A stretch of DNA of 64,000 nt from contig NZ_JABBYG020000013.1 in NCBI RefSeq assembly GCF_012935325.2, positions 1 to 64,000 of the forward strand. Direction: 5' to 3'. The notes under the pieces are model-generated. The model had not been told where the DNA came from, searched no databases, and was given only the letters and a program-made list of their open reading frames with translations. Position numbers and translations under genes: made by a program. Shown here one piece after another: positions 40,747 to 51,100 of this stretch (its first letter is position 1; every line of letters begins with the position of its first letter). The stretch comes from Paenibacillus sp. PL91. GTDB lineage: Bacteria > Bacillota > Bacilli > Paenibacillales > Paenibacillaceae.

Positions 40747-41589
40747 TTAAGGATTCTCTACCTTGCGAAGCTGGTTCCGAACGCGGTATTTGCTGGGACT
40801 GGCGTGAAAATGAGCCCGGAAGGCGCGGCTGAAATAAGGATAGCTGCGGAACCCGGAGGCTTCGGCGATATCTTCCAGTTTCATGTCACTGTACAGAATT
40901 CTCTCCGAGGCAATGGACAGCCTGATCTCGATGACATAACGCATTGGAGATTGCCCGAACGCTTGCTTGAACAAGTGGGAGGCTGTCGATACGCTGATGC
41001 CATAACGTTCGGCGATATGGGTCAGCGTCAGCGGCTCGGTAGCATGCTTCTCCAAATACTGCTTCATTTTGTAAGGAATGTTGAGCTCCGGCCTGGAGGC
41101 CGCCGCCGTCTGCTTCCGTACATACCTCTCGATAGTTAGACATAAAACTTTGATCAAAGCGTCCATCATTTCCGCATTATCCCCATGAATATTCCGCTTC
41201 TCATAGATCAGTTTTCTCCATAATGCCAAGAAGTCTTCCGCCGTATCCAGATGAACCTTGCTTGGAAAATCGTTCCGGCTGCACCATTGCTGCGCCCATG
41301 CTCCGCTGCAGGATAAGTAGTAATCGGCGCTCTCAATTGGCTGAGAGGCGTCAGCGTCTTTATCGGCATCAACCACTAACCGGTAGTATTCCCCTGGCTT
41401 GCGGATGATCAGATCACCGGGCTGTACAACATGTGTCTCATCGTTAATCTCGACACGGCATGTCCCTTTTACCTGGAAGCGCAGGAGCAAGCGATTGTCG
41501 GCTGTGCCCTTTTGCAAGGAGCCGGTGAATGGAGAAGTATGATGAGAATAACCGATCAATAGGCAATCGATCCACGATGTATCCAACAT
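40747..41589 (-). CDS. AraC-family regulator
   Basis: The 280-residue protein has an N-terminal AraC-binding-like domain (RFQVKGTCRVEINDETHVV, PGDLIIRKPGEYYRLVV) and a C-terminal double HTH (LTLTHIAERYGISVSTASHLF, MRYVIEIRLSIASERIL, LEDIAEASGFRSYPYFSRAF). It faces the sugar isomerase gene at 41730, from which it is separated by about 140 bp, and it is convergent with the preceding AraC gene. The likely target is the isomerase promoter, where a TATACT -10 lies at about 41693. The effector is unknown. Confidence 0.88.
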   Translation of the reverse strand: MLDTSWIDCLLIGYSHHTSPFTGSLQKGTADNRLLLRFQVKGTCRVEINDETHVVQPGDLIIRKPGEYYRLVVDADKDADASQPIESADYYLSCSGAWAQQWCSRNDFPSKVHLDTAEDFLALWRKLIYEKRNIHGDNAEMMDALIKVLCLTIERYVRKQTAAASRPELNIPYKMKQYLEKHATEPLTLTHIAERYGISVSTASHLFKQAFGQSPMRYVIEIRLSIASERILYSDMKLEDIAEASGFRSYPYFSRAFRAHFHASPSKYRVRNQLRKVENP

Positions 41590-41729
41590 TTGCTGCCACC
41601 TCCAAGTGAGTAAACTATTTCTACTATCATAATTGTTGCAAAATAAGTCAACAAGCAGAGAATCGGATATTCACTTCTAAATCAGTTGTCACTATACTGG
41701 GGATTAATGAAGTGAAGGGAGATGGTAGT

Positions 41730-42515
41730 TTGTTGAAGGATAAGATTGCGGTTCAATTGTATACGCTTCGCGAGGAATGCCATGCAGATTTCCCGGGAGT
41801 TCTTCGTCAAATAAGTCAAATTGGCTATGGCGGCGTACAGTTTGCGGGCTTTCAAGGCTATGACCCGCAGGAACTCAAAGCGGTTTTGGACGAAGTTGGA
41901 TTGAAGACCGCGGGGATGCATGTTGGTTTCCATGACATTGTCGAAAACACAGGTAAAGTGGTCGCGGACGCCAGGCTGTTCGGCACACGGGATATTATTT
42001 GCCCGAGTATTCCCGCTGAGCTGCGAAATGAAGGCGGATACAAACAACTGAAGAAAGAGTTGAACGGTATTGCGAAGCATCTGAAGGGTGAAGGCTTCCG
42101 AATCAGCTATCACAATCATGCTTTTGAATTTGAAACGGTGATAGAGGGGCAGGATGCGCTTTCGTACTTGCTTGAGCCTGCTGTAGACAATGAAATCCTC
42201 GCAGAGCTGGATGTATACTGGCTTCAGAAGGGCGGTTTTGAGCCCGCATCATTCTTCAAGACCTATGCGGGCAGGATGCCGATTGTCCATATGAAGGATA
42301 TGACCGCAGACGGTGAGCAGGCATTTGCGGAAATCGGTACAGGATCGATTGAATTCGAACCGATTATTCGCTGGGGAGAGGAGAACGGAGTCGAGTGGTA
42401 CGTAGTAGAACAGGATGTTTGCAGAACAGCACCGATGGGCTGCGTGCAAACTAGCTTTACCAATCTATATCATTTAATGTCAAATCTGCAACCGAATCTG
42501 TTCGGTGAAGCCTGA
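41730..42515 (+). CDS. Sugar phosphate isomerase/epimerase (xylose-isomerase-like TIM barrel)
   Basis: This 261-residue AP-endonuclease-2/xylose-isomerase-like barrel protein resembles inosose dehydratases, keto-sugar epimerases and similar carbohydrate enzymes. Conserved pieces are KIAVQLYTLREECHADF, GLKTAGMHVGF, RISYHNHAFEFE (metal-binding His/Glu), ILAELDVYWLQKGG and VHMKDMTADGEQAFAEIG. The start is probably TTG 41730 (gggagat about 8 bp upstream); an in-frame GTG at 41712 lacks an RBS. It is divergent from an AraC regulator and next to a LacI regulator, so it is part of the carbohydrate locus. The substrate is unresolved. Confidence 0.85.
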   Translation: MLKDKIAVQLYTLREECHADFPGVLRQISQIGYGGVQFAGFQGYDPQELKAVLDEVGLKTAGMHVGFHDIVENTGKVVADARLFGTRDIICPSIPAELRNEGGYKQLKKELNGIAKHLKGEGFRISYHNHAFEFETVIEGQDALSYLLEPAVDNEILAELDVYWLQKGGFEPASFFKTYAGRMPIVHMKDMTADGEQAFAEIGTGSIEFEPIIRWGEENGVEWYVVEQDVCRTAPMGCVQTSFTNLYHLMSNLQPNLFGEA

Positions 42516-42617
42516 GAACGCGATTGCCGAAAAGGCGGACCTCAGTGAGCTGCGAATCGAACAACCGGAATAGCTTTGCTGGCTTTTTTGTAGAGAGAGG
42601 ACAACTCGTCCGAACAT

Positions 42618-42659
42618 CAAACCATCCGGCGCTTCTTAGCTGAAGCGCCGGATGGTTTG
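42618..42659. terminator. Perfect 18-bp hairpin containing a stop codon in its loop
   Basis: Left arm 42618-42635 (caaaccatccggcgcttc) and right arm 42642-42659 are exact complements with a 6-base loop. The loop bases 42636-42638 are the stop codon of the minus-strand LacI gene. It probably terminates transcription between the convergent isomerase and LacI genes, though T tracts are short on both sides. Confidence 0.75.
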
Positions 42660-43664
42660 CCCGTTATGGAAAGGGCCTGCAATACGGATATGTTCGCATG
42701 GCTCGCCCTGGTTGGCGAGGCGCCACAGCATTTTGTCAGCCGCTTTATATCCGGTCTCCCTGATCAGAAGCTGGGGGCGGCTTAAATGCGGCAGCGCCGC
42801 CACCGGTCCGTTGGCCAAGCCGATTAGGGAGATGTCCTCCGGGATGCGATACCCGAGGGAGGTAAGGCTGTCGTACAGCCTTACGATATCTTCATCGATG
42901 CCGGCAATGATTGCTGTTGGTTGGCTGCTGCGCAGCTTGTCGATCAGCGTGCACTCGTCCCAAACGTCCGTTATTTGCAGTTCTGCGTCATGATCCAACT
43001 GAAGCTCACCCATCATTTCCTCAAACGCCTGCCATCTTCTTGTATATCCCCGCTGGCTGTGAATATCTCCTACGTACATAATACGGGTATGGCCAAGCTG
43101 CGCGAGCCGGTCCACGGCCATGCAGACGGCTTCGAACACATCCCAGATTACGCTATCGATTCGGGATAGCGGTCTCGGATAATTAATCAGCACCTTGGGT
43201 AAAGGCAGCTCGAACAGCTTGCGCTCCGTGGAGTCCGAGAGCAGCCGGGGCGCGATGAACAGACCGTCCGCCGTCGGCAAATTGCGCTGCTCCATCCAGT
43301 CCGAAAATGCGTGATCCGGCACATCTTCATCCAGCACATAGCTTTCCAGTCGATGCTCTAATTGATCGAGCCTCTCTCTTAACCCCTCTGTCAACAATAC
43401 GTTGTAATTCATAGATTGCCGGGATTGTATCAATACAAATCGAAATTGGAAGGTAGGATAGGGCGCGATGCCGCGGCTGACCATCTCACGTGCCTGAGAT
43501 ACGGTCAAATAGCCGCGTACGAAGGCTGTTCGGATAATGCGGCTCCGCGTTTCCTCGGACATGCCGGCTCGTCCGCTCAGCGCCTTGGATATGGTCTGAA
43601 TCGAAAGACCAAGTTCTTTGGAAAGATCGTGCAAAGTAATCGATTTACGAGTTCCCAATTTCAA
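42636..43664 (-). CDS. LacI-family transcriptional regulator
   Basis: The 342-residue repressor-type protein has an N-terminal LacI HTH (ITLHDLSKELGLSIQTISKAL, then SGRAGMSEETRSRI) and a periplasmic-binding-protein-like sensor domain with RIMYVGDIHSQRGYTRRWQAF, TAIIAGIDEDIVRLYDSLTS and GYRIPEDISLIGLANGPVA. The hinge helix is shorter and less typical than in classic LacI. The start is TTG at 43662-43664, preceded by aggaagg. It is divergent from the FAD oxidoreductase gene, and the shared region has two aaagt/acttt palindromes, so it likely controls that gene and itself. The effector is presumably a sugar of this locus. Confidence 0.88.
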   Translation of the reverse strand: MKLGTRKSITLHDLSKELGLSIQTISKALSGRAGMSEETRSRIIRTAFVRGYLTVSQAREMVSRGIAPYPTFQFRFVLIQSRQSMNYNVLLTEGLRERLDQLEHRLESYVLDEDVPDHAFSDWMEQRNLPTADGLFIAPRLLSDSTERKLFELPLPKVLINYPRPLSRIDSVIWDVFEAVCMAVDRLAQLGHTRIMYVGDIHSQRGYTRRWQAFEEMMGELQLDHDAELQITDVWDECTLIDKLRSSQPTAIIAGIDEDIVRLYDSLTSLGYRIPEDISLIGLANGPVAALPHLSRPQLLIRETGYKAADKMLWRLANQGEPCEHIRIAGPFHNGQTIRRFS

Positions 43665-43750
43665 TACCGCCTTCCTCTTTTTTCCGTGTGGTTAGGGGAT
43701 GCGAACATAAAGCTATCGTCCACGCTAACGCTTGACAGCTCTATTTTAAA

Positions 43751-43804
43751 CTAAAGTTAAACTACTTTAGAAGTCCCCCGGCTCCTATAATGAAAGTACT
43801 TTCA
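43751..43804. promoter_or_regulatory. Candidate LacI-type operators
   Basis: CTAAAGT-taaact-ACTTTAG (43751-43770) is a perfect 7-bp inverted repeat, and tgaaagtactttca (43791-43804) is a perfect 14-bp palindrome with the same AAAGT/ACTTT core. The second overlaps the region just upstream of the ATG and RBS of the oxidoreductase gene. Confidence 0.55.
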
Positions 43805-43819
43805 GAGGAGGGGTTAAGC

Positions 43820-45175
43820 ATGAGAAAAATAGAGACGGATATTGTGGTATGCGGCGGAGGGCCGGCGGGGATCAATGCGGCGCTGGCAGCTGGAAGGAGC
43901 GGGGCGCGAACGCTGCTGATTGAACGATACGGTTTTCTTGGCGGCATGTCGACTGCAGCTCTGGTCTATCCATGGATGACCTTTCACACGATGGATGGGA
44001 AGCAGGTCATTGCCGGAACGGCCCAGGAAATTGTAGACCGCTTGATGGCCGAGGGAGCTTCGCCCGGTCACGTTCGCGATACGGTAGGCTTTGTAAAGAC
44101 GATCACCCCTTATGATCCTGAAGTGTATAAGGTGTTAATTATCGATATGCTGCGCGAGGCGGGCGTGAAGGTGCTTCTGCACAGCTTCATGGACGAAGTG
44201 CAGACCAGGGACGGCCTCATTGAAACGGTACGATTGGCTACCAAGTCCGGGAAGTACGAAATTTCGGCGAAGCAGTTCATCGATGCGACAGGGGACGCCG
44301 ATCTGGCCTATCTGTCAGGCGCGCCGTGCTTGCAGGGACGCGACAGCGACAATTTGACGCAGCCGATGACGATGAAGTTCCGAATGAGAGGCGTTGATCT
44401 GGCGAAGGTGAAACGGTATATGATCGAGCATCCGGACGAGTTTTACAAGAAGACGCCTTTCGATGAGCTCGAGGAGCTGCCCTTGTCCGGCGTATTGGGT
44501 TTCTTCAAGCATTGGAAGGAGGCTGACTTGCCCATTAACAGAGACCAGGTCCTGTTCTTCACAGGTCCGGGACCGGACGAGGTGCTTGTCAATACGACTC
44601 GTGTTCAAGGGCTGGACGGAACTGAACTGGAGGATTTGACGGAAGGAGAGGTGCAGGGCAGGAAGCAGGTGCGCATGGTCGCGGATTTCATGACCCGCTG
44701 CTTGCCAGGCTTCGAGAACGCTTCCATCTCTTCGGTCGGAGCGCAAATCGGCATACGCGAGAGCCGCAGAATAGACGGCTGCTATTCACTCCAGGTACAG
44801 GATGTTGTGGATGGACGCGCGTTCGACGATTGCATTGCACGAAGCGGCTATCCCATCGACATTCACGATCCATCCGGCAAGGGCGTGCAGGCCGCATGGG
44901 TCCAGGGAGACGGGGCATACGATATTCCTTACCGCTGTTTGCTGCCGAAGCGGATTGACAATCTGCTCGTGGCAGGCCGCTGCATCTCGACGACGCATGA
45001 GGCGCTGGCAACGACGCGTCTGACACCTAGCTGCATGGCGACGGGACAGGCTGCGGGTACGGCGGCAGCAATGGCATGGGAGCAGGGTATATCACCGGGA
45101 AAAATCGACATTGGACAGCTGCAGGAGCGGCTAATTGATAACGGCGCGCTGCTGCGCAGCGGGCAGACTGTATAG
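43820..45175 (+). CDS. FAD-dependent oxidoreductase (FAD_oxidored type)
   Basis: The 451-residue flavoprotein has the dinucleotide motif DIVVCGGGPAGINAALAAG at residues 7-25 followed by the LLIERYGFLGGMSTAA segment, the signature of the PF12831 FAD_oxidored group. The second FAD region TTHEALATTRLTPSCMATG with QAAGTAAA lies near the C-terminus. These proteins are common in bacterial polysaccharide loci but few have known substrates; oxidation of a sugar, polyol or uronic acid is plausible. The ATG at 43820 follows gaggagggg; the ATG at 43790 lies within an operator palindrome and is not preferred. It is cytoplasmic, with no signal peptide. Confidence 0.85.
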   Translation: MRKIETDIVVCGGGPAGINAALAAGRSGARTLLIERYGFLGGMSTAALVYPWMTFHTMDGKQVIAGTAQEIVDRLMAEGASPGHVRDTVGFVKTITPYDPEVYKVLIIDMLREAGVKVLLHSFMDEVQTRDGLIETVRLATKSGKYEISAKQFIDATGDADLAYLSGAPCLQGRDSDNLTQPMTMKFRMRGVDLAKVKRYMIEHPDEFYKKTPFDELEELPLSGVLGFFKHWKEADLPINRDQVLFFTGPGPDEVLVNTTRVQGLDGTELEDLTEGEVQGRKQVRMVADFMTRCLPGFENASISSVGAQIGIRESRRIDGCYSLQVQDVVDGRAFDDCIARSGYPIDIHDPSGKGVQAAWVQGDGAYDIPYRCLLPKRIDNLLVAGRCISTTHEALATTRLTPSCMATGQAAGTAAAMAWEQGISPGKIDIGQLQERLIDNGALLRSGQTV

Positions 45176-45246
45176 CGCGTATCCGCCAGCGAGATATCGG
45201 TCAAATTCAATTGAAGAAATAATTGGAACATGGTAGACTTTTTCAT

Positions 45247-45313
45247 AAGGTCGCCTCGTATCGGAAGTTTGTTGGAAAACAAACATTCTACCGGATGAGC
45301 GGCCTTTTTAATG
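45247..45313 (+). terminator. Terminator after the FAD oxidoreductase
   Basis: The outer arms aaggtcgc and gcggcctt and the inner gaagtttgtt/aacaaacattc pairing are followed by TTTTAATG. Confidence 0.7.
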
Positions 45314-45348
45314 TCTGCGTTTACAATCTGTCAGGAGGAATCGGTGAA

Positions 45349-47127
45349 ATGAAGCGGTATATTTCGATACGAGCCAAATTTATAACCATGTTCGTTCTGC
45401 TTATCACCATTCCATTCCTGATAAGCGGAATCAGCACTTACAATAAATTTGCGGAGGAAACCGAAAAAAACTCCAGGGCGTACTCCATGCAAATTGTGAA
45501 TCAAGTGAAAATTAATTTGGAAAATACGATAAAAGACGCGGACAGAATAACTGTGGCTCCCTTGTATAACGAGGACGTGCTGCGGATTTTGGAGAAGCAC
45601 AGTTATGAAGAACCAGGCGAAGAGAAGCTTATTCCGTCGGCGGAAATTACCAAAATGGCAAGAGTAGCGGCTTCGCTCACATTGGATCAGCCCGGAATTG
45701 AACGAATGATCTTTTTCACCCGCGACGGCATTATGTACAGCGTCCAAGAAAAACTGACGCAGCGTTATTGGAACGTGAAAGGGAATAGCTGGATGCAGGA
45801 GGTGCTGGATGCGGAAGGAAGGCTTGTCATTATCGAACCTCACGAGACGACTTATTACAAACGATCGGAACGGGTTATTTCCGCTGCCAGAGCATTGATT
45901 CACCCTGCAACGGGCCAAAGCATCGGGGTCGTCAAAATTGATTTTAACATGAAAGAGCTCGAAGCGTTATTGTCAGAAGTATGGCTCAGCGACAACAGCC
46001 AGTTTTACTTGACAAAGGATAACGGCGAGCTTTTATTTCCCGATGAACCGGTTAATTTCCCGGATACCGGTCCGGGAGACGGAACGATAGATTGGAACGG
46101 CCAGACTTATCTGTACACAACCATGCACTCCAAATCAACGAAAGTGAATATTCACGGACTTATCCCGATGGCCGATTTGCAACGGGGCGGCAAGGAAATC
46201 GTCGGATTTACGATCCTCATTTCAGTCATATCGCTTATCATTGCCTATTTGCTTGCGATCTTTACGTCAGAGCGGCTGGTTAGGCCGATCCGTTATCTTC
46301 AGTCGCGCATGCGGCGGATAATGGACGGGGCTTTCAGCGAACGGGCAGATTTGAGCTTGATGAATCGCGATGAAATCGGGCAATTGGCCCAAAGTTTCAA
46401 TCTGATGGTGACGGAAGTGGAGCGGCTGGTCAAGGAGGTATATGAAACGAAACTGCGCGAACGCGAAGCCGAGCTGTCGGCTCTACAAAGCCAGATTAAT
46501 CCGCATTTTCTGTACAACACGTTGGAATTGGTAAGCATGCAGGCGCTGAAGGTGAGAAATCTCGAAATCAGCGACATTGTTGCCAGCTTGGGAAAAATGC
46601 TGAGATACACGGTTGACAAGCAGGAACGACCGGTGCAATTGAAGGAGGAGATACGGTTCGTTAACGCTTATTTGCAAATTCAGTTATCCAGGCATGGCGA
46701 GAAGCTGAGTTCGGAAATGTATGTGGATCCGTCCCTCGAATCTTGTCTTGTACCAAAGCTGCTGCTTCAGCCGCTGGTTGAGAATGCATTGGAGCACGGA
46801 ATGGGGAATAGCGGATTAACAATAACGATCAGGGCATCCGTGCTGGATCAGGATTTGCTCCTGACTGTACAGGATAATGGGGTGGGGATGCCGCTGCAAC
46901 GTCTATTGGTGGTTCGAGAGCAGATGTTGTGCAAGCCGGAGCGGGACGGCAGCCGTCCAAAGTTTGGAGATACGCTTAAAGGCTACGCCATCAAAAATAT
47001 TCACCATCGCATTCAACTGCTTTATGGCGTGGAATACGGCTTAAGCGTGGAGAGCGATGAGGCTTCCGGAACACTATGGAGAATCCGGCTGCCATTACGA
47101 TGGGGGGAATTGGAATGTACAACGTGA
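45349..47127 (+). CDS. YesM-type sensor histidine kinase
   Basis: This 592-residue membrane kinase is of the LytS/YesM class (HPK7). It has two transmembrane helices (MFVLLITIPFLISGIST near residue 15; IVGFTILISVISLIIAYLLA near residue 288), between which lies an extracellular dCache-type sensor. A HAMP domain (SERLVRPIRYLQSRM), the His_kinase region SQINPHFLYNTLELVSMQAL with the phospho-His, and the ATPase motifs LVENALEHGM and VQDNGVGMP follow. ATG 45349 has aggagg at 45333-45338; the longer frame to 45223 is not needed. It overlaps the response regulator by 13 bp. It probably senses extracellular sugars or a sugar-binding protein and controls lyase and importer genes. Confidence 0.93.
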   Translation: MKRYISIRAKFITMFVLLITIPFLISGISTYNKFAEETEKNSRAYSMQIVNQVKINLENTIKDADRITVAPLYNEDVLRILEKHSYEEPGEEKLIPSAEITKMARVAASLTLDQPGIERMIFFTRDGIMYSVQEKLTQRYWNVKGNSWMQEVLDAEGRLVIIEPHETTYYKRSERVISAARALIHPATGQSIGVVKIDFNMKELEALLSEVWLSDNSQFYLTKDNGELLFPDEPVNFPDTGPGDGTIDWNGQTYLYTTMHSKSTKVNIHGLIPMADLQRGGKEIVGFTILISVISLIIAYLLAIFTSERLVRPIRYLQSRMRRIMDGAFSERADLSLMNRDEIGQLAQSFNLMVTEVERLVKEVYETKLREREAELSALQSQINPHFLYNTLELVSMQALKVRNLEISDIVASLGKMLRYTVDKQERPVQLKEEIRFVNAYLQIQLSRHGEKLSSEMYVDPSLESCLVPKLLLQPLVENALEHGMGNSGLTITIRASVLDQDLLLTVQDNGVGMPLQRLLVVREQMLCKPERDGSRPKFGDTLKGYAIKNIHHRIQLLYGVEYGLSVESDEASGTLWRIRLPLRWGELECTT

Positions 47128-47846
47128 TGCTGGTAGAAGACGAGAAGAAAATTCAGGAAGGGTTAAAGATCATGATCGAGGAAGTGATCGGCAGTTACAG
47201 GGTAACCGCGGAAGCGGAGCACGGTGTCGCTGCGCTGGAGCTTCTCAGAATGCAATCAGTAGATTTGCTGATTACGGATATCCGTATGCCCCAGATGAAC
47301 GGAATCGAGTTATTGCGGCATGTCCGGGGGCTGTATCCCGACCTTCCCGTATTAATCATCAGCGGGCATGAAGATTTCACTTATGCCAAGGCGGCGATGC
47401 GTCACAATGCGTCGGATTACATCCTGAAGCCGGTGGACCGGATTGAGCTTTCCCATTTTCTATTGAATTTGAAAGCGCGGCTGGACCGCGAGCGGGCGGT
47501 AGAGACGCCTAACGCCGAAGCGGCCCATGAAGATCTGACGATTCGAAGAGTGAAGGAACTGGTCGTCTCTTGTCTGGATCAGGATGTTTCACTTCCATTC
47601 ATCGCGGAGCAGGTGCATTTGAACCATCAATATTTATCCACGTTGTTTAAAGTGAAGACCGGACAAAATTATTCTGATTATGTGACGGGATGCCGGATGA
47701 GTAAAGCCAGGGAGCTGTTGACCCATACACATCTGAAAATATACGAGATCGCCAACCTTTGCGGCTATGCCAGCGCCAATCACTTTATGGCCGTGTTCCG
47801 GCAGCATTGCGGAGTGAAGCCTACCGAATATAGAAATAGGCGCTGA
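47115..47846 (+). CDS. YesN-type response regulator with AraC HTH
   Basis: The 243-residue regulator combines a receiver domain (MLVEDEKKIQEGLK acidic pair, phospho-Asp in LLITDIRMPQMNG near residue 57, Lys in YILKPVDRIE near residue 107) with a C-terminal AraC-type double HTH (VSLPFIAEQVHLNHQYLSTLF and IYEIANLCGYASANHFMAVF). It is shorter than many YesN proteins (500 residues) because the middle linker region is absent. It overlaps the YesM kinase. Its targets are probably the matched promoter regions at 47901 and 51722. ATG 47115 is preferred over the longer frame at 47076 because the receiver begins there. Confidence 0.92.
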   Translation: MYNVMLVEDEKKIQEGLKIMIEEVIGSYRVTAEAEHGVAALELLRMQSVDLLITDIRMPQMNGIELLRHVRGLYPDLPVLIISGHEDFTYAKAAMRHNASDYILKPVDRIELSHFLLNLKARLDRERAVETPNAEAAHEDLTIRRVKELVVSCLDQDVSLPFIAEQVHLNHQYLSTLFKVKTGQNYSDYVTGCRMSKARELLTHTHLKIYEIANLCGYASANHFMAVFRQHCGVKPTEYRNRR

Positions 47847-47900
47847 GTTAAGGCCGGTCAGATCATTGAGCACAAAACAAAACAGATGCTATGAATATCG

Positions 47901-47970
47901 TAGTTTTTCTCGAAAATGCATTGTTTTTCACTGACAGGCCGACTTGTATACTTATTGTTAAGCGCTTTCA
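47901..47970 (+). promoter_or_regulatory. Promoter, YesN-like operator and cre-like site of the lyase gene
   Basis: tagtttttctcga starts at 47901, a second gtttttc lies about 20 bp further, and TATACT is at 47947-47952. The same blocks occur with the same spacing at 51722. A CcpA-like site gttaagcgctttca is at 47957-47970 (12 of 14 to the cre consensus by eye) and another, tggtagcgcttaca, at 48063-48076. Confidence 0.65.
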
Positions 47971-48133
47971 ATTTATGCAGCGACTTCATGTATTGCGACA
48001 GAATGATTACATTCGGATGTTCGGGAGGTGTAAGTGAAAGCTTGGGTTAGGTTAGGTTGTGTTGGTAGCGCTTACAAATAAACGGCAAGTGAAGAGCAAA
48101 TGAAATGACATGAAAGAAAGGATGTGATGGATA

Positions 48134-51100
48134 ATGACTAGACTCACACAAAGATCTACAGCGTTATTATTAATCCTGAGTATGCTGTTCACGGGTTTGA
48201 TGGGCTCGAGCCGCGTGCAGGCCGAAGCCGATGCGGAGTTTGCCAATCGAATCGTATTCGGGGATTTCGAGAACGGCGCTCCGGACGATTACAGTGTTGC
48301 GCCGGAACCGCCATTCGTTGTTCAGGTCATGGAGACGACGAGCACAACTGTCAAGCTGCAGTGGAATCCGTTGCCAAGCTCGGATGTGAGCCAATATGTG
48401 ATCTATAACGGCGACAGCCCTGCGGTTTCCGTAAGTTCTTCCACTTATGATGCGAATGGCGGTCTATATAGCTCGCTTGTGTTCAATCTGGAGCCAAGCA
48501 CCGAATATGACTTTACCATAAGAGCGCATACGACGACTGAGCTTGCCTCTGTGCTGAGCAATGAGGTGACCGTATCCACACCGGCACTTAGCGGAGATTC
48601 AGCAACCCCGCTGACGATCGCGGGTTATCGGGCCAGCGGCAGCGATTCCAATATTCCGGCATATGTCATTGACGGTGATATTCAGACAAGGTGGTCGGCG
48701 TATGATGACGGGCAATGGGTCGAACTGGATCTGGGCTCGGAATTGCTGGTTTCTTATCTGGGAGTCGCTTTCTACCGGGGAGACAATCGCAGCAAGACCA
48801 TTGATATCGAGGTTTCGAACGACCAGACCAACTGGACCCGCGTATTCAGCGGCGATAGCAGCGGCACTACGATCCAGGTTGAAGCCTTTGGTTTTGAAGC
48901 CGTCACCGCCCGTTATGTACGGGTTGTCGGGCGCGGAGCAAGCGAATGGACAAGCATTTCAGAAATTCAGGTTTACCCTCCCCATGTGGACGGGTTTATA
49001 TTAAGGGATGTGGAGATTCCGCCAACGGGACCGGATCCGGATTCCCCAATTCCGACAAAAGCTGGTCTCTATTATGCGGATGGCACACCGCATGTGCCGC
49101 ATGAGGCTCAGACAGTGACCGGCTCTACGTATAATGTCCTGGACTTCGGCGCCGATCCTGCCGACAACGGAATAGATGACGCTCAAGCTATCCGGGCTGC
49201 ACTGGCTGCAGCGGCGCTTGGGGACGAAGTGTATCTTCCGAACGGACACTATCAATTAACGAGCACAGATATGGACGGAGTTACCCATTTCATTATGAAA
49301 TCCGGCGTGCAGATGCGCGGCGAGAGCCAGGATGGCGTTCTGCTGGTCTCCGACCATGCTAATGAACAGGAAGAATATGCCACGGTTGAAGGCATCGTAT
49401 TCCGCATGGCCGGACAAAACAATATTAAGATCAGCAACATGACAATTACGTCCAGCTGGGACTTGAGTTATTCAACGAATACGTCGGTTGCGAATCCGGA
49501 TCGGGGCGGACCTAAGCAGGTGATCATGATTACCGCCGCTTCCGGCAAACCGTCCTATAACATTACGCTGGACGGACTGACGATCGAGAAGTTTCAACGG
49601 ATCGGCGTTGTCATTACGAACAGTCATGATGTTATTGTGGAAAATTCGCTTTTTCGCAACGCGACGAACTTAGCCGAGGGCGGAAACGGATATGGCGTTT
49701 CCATCGAAGGCAAGTCCAAGGAAAGCCGGCTCGGCAGAGAGGACGACTCTCGTTTCAATGTCGTTCGCAACAACGAGTTTATCGGTCCCTATCTGCGCCA
49801 CGGAACGATGGCGCATTCTTACACGCATAACAATCTCATTGAAAACAACTACTACTTGAACTCGGCATTAGACGCTATCGATTTCCACGGAGAAGACGAG
49901 TATATGAATGAAGTAAGCTACAATCATATCGTTGGCGGCGGCGAAGCTGCTGTCGGCGTCGGCAATCCGGGCGCTACGCATGATGCCGCTGGACCAGGCA
50001 ATTACATTCATAACAATTTAATCGAGAATGTGAAACGGTATGGGGTACAGGTGTATTTGGGATCTCCCGATACGATTATCGAGAATAATACCATTACCGG
50101 ATTTACGAACGCGGGGAGCCAGGGAATACGTCTGAAAAATGCGCCCGGAACGATTGTGAAGGGCAATCAGATCGTGAACAATACGGCTTCCGACTTTTGG
50201 GGTATAATTGCCATGAAAGACGACGGAGATCCGACCAACGCCGGGAACGGCGCAGGCATACCCGAGAATATTATCATTCAGGACAATCATGTTACGGGGA
50301 ATACGAATGGCGTTATGATCTCACACGGCACGAATATTCGTCTCTTCGGCAATGAGATCAGTGGAAATACCGGGACGGATTATGAGAATCAAGTGGCGGT
50401 TTCCGAACTGATACCGGCAACCAGGGCGGCAAGCGTACAGCAAAATGCTCAGAACGCCCCGGTTGCGAATCTCTTACAGATTAAAGGCGGAAAAGATGGC
50501 GAATCGGTGAGAAGCTATCAGCAATTCGATCTGAATTCCATTGAGGGCAAGCTGGCTACCGCATGGCTCTACGTGTATGGACAAGCGCTGGAGAGTCCTG
50601 CTGGAGAGACGGGAGCTGCAACTTCTCTCTATGCAGTGGATAGCAATGACTGGGACAGCGATTCAATGCAATGGAATACGTACCAGTCTCCGCCAGAGCT
50701 TGGTCAGAAGCTCTCGACTGTGCAGCTGAATAATAACGGCGAGTACGCCTGGTATGTATTCGATGCGACTGTGCTCGTGCAAGAACGTCTGGATGGCGAT
50801 CGGACGATATCGCTTGCTTATGCCCAGAATGCCAATCAAACCGGTTACTTGACGCATTTATACAATGGATCCGACTCCAGCTATAGGCCTTACCTGCGGG
50901 TTGAAACTTACCCACCCGTCGAACTTGCGGCCGTAGCGGTAACGGCGGATCGTTCGCAGCTGGTGCCGGGCATGACTACCCAACTGCATGTGACCGGCAC
51001 ATACAATACAGGATCGGACGTTTCGTTGGAAAATGCGGACATATCTTTCATAAGTCTGACGCCGGATCTAGTGACTGTTGATCATACGGGCGTGGTTACC

